Source of the DNA: Pseudomonas lopnurensis
GTDB taxonomy: Bacteria > Pseudomonadota > Gammaproteobacteria > Pseudomonadales > Pseudomonadaceae
NCBI RefSeq assembly: GCF_015070855.1
Contig: NZ_JADDIX010000014.1
Span: 45,330-109,329, forward strand
Length of the DNA stretch: 64,000 bases
Direction: 5' to 3'
Shown: positions 55,900 to 64,000 of the stretch, one piece after another
Position numbering within the stretch: position 1 is the stretch's first letter
Layout of the letters: each line of letters opens with the position of its first letter
Notes under the pieces: model-generated
Seen by the model: the letters and a program-made list of their open reading frames with translations, nothing else
Databases searched by the model: none
What the model was told of the DNA's origin: nothing
Position numbers and translations under genes: made by a program

Positions 55900-55980
55900 G
55901 ATCGCCTGTGTGGGGCGTCTTCGCCATAGCCAGTTCGTCGGGATGCAGACGCGGCATGTGATCGATCGACGGGCACGGCG

Positions 55981-56928
55981 TCAGCGACCGGACGTTTCGC
56001 TCTGCTTGGCGGACCACTGGCCGTACTCGAACAGCAGCACCATCAGTATCGCCAGCGCAAAGGGCAGCAGCAGGTAGAAACCGCGGAATACGATCAGCGC
56101 CGCCAGCACATCGACCGTCGGCAATTCCGGCAGGGCAGCGAGGAACGTCACTTCCAGCACGCCCAGCCCGCCCGGCGCATGCGAGAGCAGCGCCAGCGAG
56201 AAGGAGGCGAGGAACACGCCGAGCACCGTCAGGTAGCCGGGGTTGTGCTCGGCTGGCAGGGCGAAGTAGATGATCGCCGCGGCGCAGAGCAGTTCCAGGG
56301 GGCCGGCAAGCAACTGTCGCGCGACGATCGTCAGCCGCGGATACTCGATGTGCCACTTGCCCAGTCGCCAGGGTGGCAACTGGCGCCAGGCGCCGAATGC
56401 ATAGAGGCCGATGAGCGCGAGCAGCGTCGCGCCGATGGCCACGGACACCCAGGGCGGCCCTTCGACGATGCGCGCCAGCAATTGCGGTTGCAGCACCAGC
56501 ACGCAGCCGGCCGACAGCAGGGTGCCGAGGGTGAAGGTCAGCGAGCAGAAGATGATGAGAATGCCGATTTCCTGTGGCGTCAGCCCTTTGCTGCGATATG
56601 CCCGGTAGCGCACCAGCGCGCCGGAGAATACCGAGGCGCCGATGTTGTGCGCCAGGGCGTAGGTGGTGAACGAGCACAGCGCGATGAACCACCAGGAAAT
56701 CTTCTTGCCCAGATGCGCCATCGCGATGCGGTCGTACCAGGCCAGGGCGGCGTAGGCGCCGAGCGTCGCCAGACCGGCCAGCAGCCACTGGGGGGTGCCG
56801 ATGGCCTGCAGGCTGTCGGCCAGCTCGGCGAGGGAGATGTTGCGCACCTCCTGATACAGCAGATAACCGGACAGCAGCACTGCCGTGACCCCGACCAGGG
56901 TCCAGGCGACATCGCTCCTCTTCATCAT
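55981..56928 (-). CDS. YbhN/UPF0104-family membrane protein (LPG synthase transmembrane-like)
   Basis: A 315-residue protein with eight or so hydrophobic segments. It matches the flippase-like UPF0104 fold that also forms the membrane part of MprF: YRIAMAHLGKK-like YDRIAMAHLGKKISWWF, AHNIGASVFSGALVRYRAYRSKGLTPQEIG, and LLSHAPGGLGVLEVTFLAALPE. There is no aminoacyl-PG synthase domain, so it is a stand-alone transmembrane unit. The start ATGATG at 56928 has AAGGA 7 bases upstream. Function unknown; lipid transport is inference. Confidence 0.8.
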   Translation of the reverse strand: MMKRSDVAWTLVGVTAVLLSGYLLYQEVRNISLAELADSLQAIGTPQWLLAGLATLGAYAALAWYDRIAMAHLGKKISWWFIALCSFTTYALAHNIGASVFSGALVRYRAYRSKGLTPQEIGILIIFCSLTFTLGTLLSAGCVLVLQPQLLARIVEGPPWVSVAIGATLLALIGLYAFGAWRQLPPWRLGKWHIEYPRLTIVARQLLAGPLELLCAAAIIYFALPAEHNPGYLTVLGVFLASFSLALLSHAPGGLGVLEVTFLAALPELPTVDVLAALIVFRGFYLLLPFALAILMVLLFEYGQWSAKQSETSGR

Positions 56929-56981
56929 CTCTGGTTCCTTGCTTGGGCTGGTTGAGCAGCGCCTCCGCTGGCAGGCCGCAG

Positions 56982-57195
56982 AGCCTGTTTTACGATCTCG
57001 CGAGCTGGTGCCCTGCAAGGCGCAACGTCCAACGGGAATAACCGCCGAAGGCTGAGCACCCGCGAATCAAACAGGCGAGCAAGCGCAGTTTACTGATGTG
57101 AATGAGCATGACTCGCTTCGCTCGTCCCTTGGGGGGCGCACTGAAGGGCGTTAGCCGCAAGCGGCCTCCGACCGGGCTGGCGCTCCAGCCTGTTT
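56982..57195. other. gene-free stretch with AGCCTGTTT direct repeat
   Basis: The 487-base gap 56929-57415 between the divergent YbhN-like and P450 genes contains AGCCTGTTT at 56982-56990 and again at 57187-57195, with the inverse AAACAGG at 57069-57075. The sequence between resembles degenerate intergenic repeat material (ACTCGCTTCGCTCGTC, GCCGCAAGCGG) and has no coding signal. The promoters of both genes must lie in the gap; none is clear. Confidence 0.4.
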
Positions 57196-57415
57196 CTAAC
57201 GCAGCAGGGCCGACGCGCAGCAGATCCTGGGCAGGTTCTTAACACCCACGAGCGAGCCATAGCCAGGCTGACACCTTCGCATGCTTCGGGCTGTACAGAT
57301 AATCGGCAGCAGCAGGTCGATTTTGTTCAGTTTCCGCGGGGCCGCGCGCCATGCAGGCAACCCTCCACGGCGGAGGTTGTCGATTATGCACCAGCCATTT
57401 CCCGGAGGCATTGAA

Positions 57416-58663
57416 ATGCCCGAGATCCCCCGTGCCAATCGTTTCGAGAGTTCACTTTCACTGCTGGGCGAAGGCTATCCCTTCATCCGTGATCGCTGTC
57501 GGCATCTGCACAGCAACATCTTCCAGACGCGGCTGCTGATGCAGAACACCATCTGCATCAGCGGGGAAGATGCGGCCCGCCTGTTCTATGACGAGCGGTA
57601 CATGCAGCGTGCTCATGCGGCGCCGCGGATCCTGACGAAGACCCTGACCGGCCAAGGGGGCGTGCAGGGACTCGATGGCGAGGCGCATCGACAACGTAAA
57701 CGGATGTTTTTGCAGCTGCTGGCACCGACCGAGGTCGACCGCCTGGTGCAACTGGTCGAGCAGGACTGGCGCTCGGCGCTGGGCCCGTGGTCGCAGATGG
57801 AGCGGCTGGTGCTGCTGGAACAGTTGCAGACGATCCTTGCCCGCAGCGTCTGCCTGTGGGCCGGCGTGCCGCTGGCCGAGAGCGAGCTGGAAGCCCGCCG
57901 GGATCAGCTGGCCAGCATGATCGATGGCGCGGGCGGCGTCGGCGCACGGCAGCTGCAGGCGCGCCGCGCGCGTCGCGAAGCCGAGGCCTGGGCCGGCGGG
58001 CTGGTCGAGCAGGTTCGCGCCGGACAGCTGATGGTCGACCCGCAATGCGCGTTGATGGCGGTGGCGCGACACCTCGATGCCGATGGCAAGCCCCTGCAAA
58101 CCCATGTCGCCGCCGTGGAACTGCTCAACCTGCTGCGCCCCACCGTGGCCGTTTCCCGCTTCATCGTCTTCGCCGCACTGGAACTGCTGACACACCCCGA
58201 ATGGCGCGAGCGGCTACGTGACGATGACGCCGAACTGGAGCCGTTCGCCCAGGAAGTGCGGCGACTGTATGCCTTCTTTCCGTTCATGGCGGCGCGTGTG
58301 CGCGAGGCCTTTACCTGGCAGGGCTACCGCTTTCCCAAGGGCACGCGGGTACTGCTCGATCTCTGGGGCACCAACCGCGAGGTGGGCCGCTGGGACGAAC
58401 CGGAGCGCTTCCGGCCGGAGCGTTTTCGCGACTGGGACGGCAATCCCTTCACTTTCGTGACCCAGGGAGGCGGCGATCCGGCCGCGGGGCATCGCTGCCC
58501 GGGCGAACCGCTGGCCATCGAGCTGCTGAAGGCGGCGTTGCGGATCCTGACGCGGGAGATGACCTATGAGGTGCCGGCGCAGGATCTGCGCGTCGATCTG
58601 ACGCGTATGCCGGCGCAGCCGAAGAGCGGGTTGCTGATCAGCGAAGTGAGGGCGCTGAATTGA
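57416..58663 (+). CDS. CYP152-family cytochrome P450 (fatty-acid peroxygenase type)
   Basis: A 415-residue P450. The haem Cys is Cys361 in GGGDPAAGHRCPGE. The I-helix acid-alcohol pair is replaced by Arg241-Pro242 (LLRPTVAVSRF), the hallmark of CYP152 enzymes that use H2O2 and bind the fatty-acid carboxylate through Arg. The position equivalent to OleT His85 is Gln84 (GVQGLDG), as in P450BS-beta, so alpha/beta hydroxylation is more likely than alkene-forming decarboxylation. ExxR is EVRR. The start at 57416 has GGAGG seven bases upstream; an ATG 30 bases earlier is weaker. It is monocistronic and convergent with the RetS-like gene. Confidence 0.9.
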   Translation: MPEIPRANRFESSLSLLGEGYPFIRDRCRHLHSNIFQTRLLMQNTICISGEDAARLFYDERYMQRAHAAPRILTKTLTGQGGVQGLDGEAHRQRKRMFLQLLAPTEVDRLVQLVEQDWRSALGPWSQMERLVLLEQLQTILARSVCLWAGVPLAESELEARRDQLASMIDGAGGVGARQLQARRARREAEAWAGGLVEQVRAGQLMVDPQCALMAVARHLDADGKPLQTHVAAVELLNLLRPTVAVSRFIVFAALELLTHPEWRERLRDDDAELEPFAQEVRRLYAFFPFMAARVREAFTWQGYRFPKGTRVLLDLWGTNREVGRWDEPERFRPERFRDWDGNPFTFVTQGGGDPAAGHRCPGEPLAIELLKAALRILTREMTYEVPAQDLRVDLTRMPAQPKSGLLISEVRALN

Positions 58664-58834
58664 TGGGCGATCGCGTTTTGCGAGGAAAATGGGGTGATGC
58701 CGGATTGGCACGTTTGGTGTTGCGGCGCCAAACCGTTCTCTGACGCTTCTGGTTTCGGCCCGGCCGAGTCACGTTCTCGTTGCTTCCGGCAACCGGCCCT
58801 GGCATTCCCCACAATCGCCAGGCAACCCAGCCGA

Positions 58835-61642
<2,808 letters not shown>

Positions 61643-61700
61643 GAGAGAAGTCCGTTCATGTGTGTGACGGCGGATTATACCCTTGCCGCCACCTGGCTGT

Positions 61701-61740
61701 AATGCGCGCGGCAGCGATAAAACTTGCCGCCGCGCGCATT
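61701..61740. repeat. 12-bp inverted repeat upstream of the RetS-like gene
   Basis: AATGCGCGCGGC and its exact inverse GCCGCGCGCATT flank a 16-base loop. It lies 59 bases upstream of the retS-like start in the 520-base gap 61643-62162 before the MHS transporter. Apart from this hairpin and the CA-rich leader at 62093, nothing is recognised in the gap. Confidence 0.6.
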
Positions 61741-62092
61741 CCGCGGCACTGCTCCGTTCGGTTCTGGCCTGGTTCGCGAGCGATGCGGCGATAGCCTGAT
61801 CGTCGTGCCGGCAGCAGCCGTTGCGGCGAATCCTTACGGAAGTGGGGCAGCCGGAACCTCCCTCGGCGTTGCGGTTGTCGTTGTCCGGATGGGGCTGGCC
61901 TGACTGCTCGGATTTCCATCATCCGACGAGCGGTGTCCTTGCGCCTGCCCGATGCCGCGAATCGCTGCGACAGCCCCGATATCCGGCTCGGGAAATCGGT
62001 GGAAGGCCCCGTATGGCGGGCCGTTCAGCGATTTTATAGAAATGAGACTAACGTCTAGTAACGACTCTTCTGGCCGTGTCTAGCCTTCGACA

Positions 62093-62112
62093 GAACAACC
62101 ACAACAAACGAC
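62093..62112 (+). promoter_or_regulatory. CA-rich (possible Hfq/Crc) motif in the MHS transporter leader
   Basis: GAACAACCACAACAAACGAC lies 51-70 bases before the transporter start codon. It resembles the A-rich/CA motifs repeated in crcZ at 43.9-44.2 kb. If transcribed, it could be an Hfq/Crc landing site for catabolite repression. Its distance from the ribosome binding site (about 40 bases) is larger than in most known targets. Confidence 0.4.
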
Positions 62113-62162
62113 GTCCGACTAGGGGCGATTCGCGCTCCTTGGCGGATGTCACGGAGGCAGCC

Positions 62163-63842
62163 ATGAGCGTAGCAACAGCAGAGGGCGCCGGACATCCACC
62201 GGCCCGGCCAATGACGGCGGAAGAGCGCAAGGTCATTTTCGCTTCTTCCCTGGGTACCGTTTTCGAATGGTACGACTTCTATCTATACGGTTCGCTTTCC
62301 GCGATCATCGCGGCGCAGTTCTTCTCGGGCGTCAACCCCACGGCGGCCTTCATCTTCGCACTCATGGCCTTCGCCGCCGGTTTCGCGGTCAGGCCGTTCG
62401 GCGCGATCTTCTTCGGCCGCCTGGGCGATCTGGTCGGTCGCAAGTACACCTTCCTCATCACCATCATGATCATGGGCCTGTCGACCTTCATCGTCGGCAT
62501 CCTGCCGTCCTACGCGGCCTGGGGCATCGCGGCGCCGATCATCCTCATCGTCCTGCGGCTGTTCCAGGGATTGGCGCTCGGTGGCGAGTATGGCGGCGCG
62601 GCGACCTACGTCGCCGAGCACTCGCCGCATGGCCGGCGCGGGTTCTACACCTCGTGGATCCAGACCACTGCGACGCTCGGCCTGTTCCTGTCGCTGCTGG
62701 TGATCCTCGGCACCCGCACCTGGCTCGGCGAGGAGGCGTTCGCGGCCTGGGGCTGGCGCATTCCCTTCCTGCTGTCCATCGTGCTGCTCGGCATCTCGGT
62801 GTGGATCCGCCTGACCCTCAACGAGAGCCCGGTGTTCAAGCGCATGAAGGAGGAGGGCAAGACCTCCAAGGCGCCGCTGACCGAAGCCTTCGGTCGCTGG
62901 GAAAATGCCAAGGTGGCGCTGATCGCCTTGTTTGGCGGCACCGCGGGGCAGGCGGTGGTGTGGTACACCGGCCAGTTCTATGCGTTGTTCTTCCTGACCC
63001 AGACGCTGAAGGTGGACGGCGCGACGGCCAACATCCTGATCGCCCTCTCGCTGCTGATCGGCACGCCGTTCTTCGTCGTCTTCGGCTGGCTCTCCGACAA
63101 GGTCGGACGCAAGCCGATCATCCTCGGTGGTTGCCTGGTCGCGGCGCTGACCTATTTCCCGCTGTTCAGCCTGATCACCCACTATGCCAATCCGGCACTC
63201 GAGCATGCCCAGGCCTCGGCGCCGGTAACCGTGGTGGCGGACCCGAGCGAGTGCTCGTTCCAGTTCAATCCGGTGGGCACCTCGAAGTTCGTCACTTCCT
63301 GCGATATCGCCAAGAGCTTCCTGGCGCGCAATTCGGTGAACTATTCGAACGAGGCGGCTCCGGCCGGTACCGTGGCCAGCATCAGGGTCGGCGATCAGGT
63401 GATCGCCTCCTTCGCTGGTGCCGGCCTGCCCGCCAATCAGCTCCAGGCCCGCTCCGACGCCTTCAACGCCAGTATGACCGATGTGATTCGCGCCGCCGGT
63501 TATCCGGCCAAGGCCAACCCCGAGCAGATCAACAAGCCGATGGTGGTGCTGTTGCTGACCGTGCTGGTGCTGTTCGTGACCATGGTCTATGGCCCGATCG
63601 CGGCCCTGCTGGTGGAACTGTTCCCGACGCGCATCCGCTACACGGCGATGTCGCTGCCCTACCATATCGGCAACGGCTGGTTCGGCGGCTTCCTGCCGAC
63701 CACCGCCTTCGCCATGGTGGCCGCCACCGGTAACATCTACTACGGCCTGTGGTATCCGATCATCGTGGCGGTGATGACATTCCTCATCGGCCTGTTCCTG
63801 ATGCCGGAAACCAAGGATAGAGACCTGCGCAACTGGCACTGA
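62163..63842 (+). CDS. MHS-family major facilitator (metabolite:H+ symporter) with enlarged loop
   Basis: A 559-residue MFS transporter. The MHS signatures are FASSLGTVFEWYDFYLYG, FGRLGDLVGRKYTFL, and RLFQGLALGGEYGGAATYVAEH. The start is set by CGGAGG six to ten bases upstream. Compared with ordinary MHS members (about 430-450 residues), it carries an insert of about 115 residues (about 342-455) between two late membrane segments. The insert contains a Cys pair (about residues 362 and 379) and should face the periplasm. The substrate (organic acid, betaine/proline or similar) cannot be told. A terminator follows directly. Confidence 0.88.
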   Translation: MSVATAEGAGHPPARPMTAEERKVIFASSLGTVFEWYDFYLYGSLSAIIAAQFFSGVNPTAAFIFALMAFAAGFAVRPFGAIFFGRLGDLVGRKYTFLITIMIMGLSTFIVGILPSYAAWGIAAPIILIVLRLFQGLALGGEYGGAATYVAEHSPHGRRGFYTSWIQTTATLGLFLSLLVILGTRTWLGEEAFAAWGWRIPFLLSIVLLGISVWIRLTLNESPVFKRMKEEGKTSKAPLTEAFGRWENAKVALIALFGGTAGQAVVWYTGQFYALFFLTQTLKVDGATANILIALSLLIGTPFFVVFGWLSDKVGRKPIILGGCLVAALTYFPLFSLITHYANPALEHAQASAPVTVVADPSECSFQFNPVGTSKFVTSCDIAKSFLARNSVNYSNEAAPAGTVASIRVGDQVIASFAGAGLPANQLQARSDAFNASMTDVIRAAGYPAKANPEQINKPMVVLLLTVLVLFVTMVYGPIAALLVELFPTRIRYTAMSLPYHIGNGWFGGFLPTTAFAMVAATGNIYYGLWYPIIVAVMTFLIGLFLMPETKDRDLRNWH

Positions 63843-63851
63843 GTACCGGAC

Positions 63852-63882
63852 AAAAAAGGCCCCGCTTGTGCGGGGCCTTTTT
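63852..63882 (+). terminator. intrinsic terminator of the MHS transporter
   Basis: AAAAAAGGCCCCGC-TTGT-GCGGGGCCTTTTT, nine bases after the stop codon. The probable group IIC intron begins five bases after the T-run. Confidence 0.93.
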
Positions 63883-63886
63883 CATG

Positions 63887-64000
63887 GTGCGCCAGGCATG
63901 GCGCGTAGCGCCGTGACTGGCGCTGTTCGGTTCACTGTGGTGGTGAGCTGGATGACTTGGAGGTGAAAGTCCTCTACACACCCGGCAAGGGGAAGTGTTA
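63887..64000 (+). mobile_element. 5' end of a probable group IIC intron (cut by window edge)
   Basis: The sequence after the terminator T-run begins GTGCGCCAGGCATGGCGC, matching the bacterial group II 5' consensus GUGYG and the group IIC form GUGYGCCCGGCAUGGGUG. It continues with GGTGAAAGTCC (63962-63972), the conserved domain I segment seen in IIC introns, and ends at the window edge in GTGTTA, compatible with the conserved GUUAGCC. Group IIC introns insert just downstream of intrinsic terminator hairpins, exactly the position seen. The reverse transcriptase/maturase ORF would lie beyond the edge and is not visible. Confidence 0.75.

Noticed and set aside
58700..58725. Sigma-54-like sequence TTGGCACGTTTGGTGTTGC after the P450 gene
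   Set aside because: GG and GC are 13 bases apart instead of 10, and it lies between two convergent genes.

Overview
This 64 kb window is a chromosomal segment of a high-GC gammaproteobacterium, almost certainly a Pseudomonas in the broad sense (P. aeruginosa / P. stutzeri relatives). The grounds are the gene order, which from memory matches the P. aeruginosa PAO1 block from ratA to sfsA nearly gene for gene, the presence of CbrA/CbrB with a CrcZ small RNA, an omlA(bamE)-fur divergent pair, and a UUG-started carA. No prophage, CRISPR array, plasmid or defence cassette is visible. The one mobile element is the 5' end of a probable group IIC intron cut by the right edge.

Layout. 1-3.7 kb: ratA (partial), rnfH, bamE and fur divergently transcribed, and recN behind a LexA box. 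3.7-8.8 kb: heat-shock cluster grpE-dnaK-dnaJ with two consensus sigma-32 promoters, then dapB. 9-21.7 kb: carA-(LeuE-type exporter)-carB-greA-DUF4149, yhbY opposite, then rlmE-ftsH-folP-glmM-tpiA-secG. 21.7-30.7 kb: tRNA-Leu(GAG), initiator tRNA-fMet, and the transcription/translation operon rimP-nusA-infB-rbfA-truB-rpsO-pnp. 30.8-35.1 kb: a BON-domain periplasmic protein behind a near-perfect sigma-54 promoter, then on the minus strand a DUF748 protein followed by two tandem DUF2845 proteins. 35.2-43.6 kb (minus): an rRNA methyltransferase-like gene, a DUF2236 protein, pgi, panD, panC-panB, folK, pcnB. 43.7-50.6 kb (minus): the carbon-catabolite control locus crcZ-cbrB-cbrA-cbrX-like, then gluQ and dksA. 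50.8-64 kb, mostly accessory: aminotransferase, sfsA, an orphan rmlD-like reductase, an AEC transporter, a 28-residue membrane peptide, two membrane protein genes, a CYP152 peroxygenase, a RetS-like hybrid sensor, an MHS-family transporter and the intron start.

How the pieces work together. Most of the window is core information processing, protein folding and quality control (DnaK/DnaJ/GrpE, FtsH), pyrimidine/arginine precursor supply (CarAB), cell-wall and cofactor supply (DapB, GlmM, FolP/FolK, PanBCD). The regulatory centre is CbrA-CbrB: CbrB plus sigma-54 should drive crcZ, whose CA-rich motifs titrate Hfq/Crc. A candidate binding palindrome and a GG-N10-GC promoter are both visible. A similar CA-rich stretch in the leader of the MHS transporter at the right end suggests it may be a target of the same circuit.

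Non-coding structure worth attention: several families of short repeats (CTTGCAG/CTTCCAG heptamers, GTAGGG-ended palindromes, a GAGCGCAGCGAAGCCCAAC element) sit between housekeeping genes, in places directly against promoters or ribosome binding sites. All product names come from reading the translated sequences and family knowledge; no database search was run.
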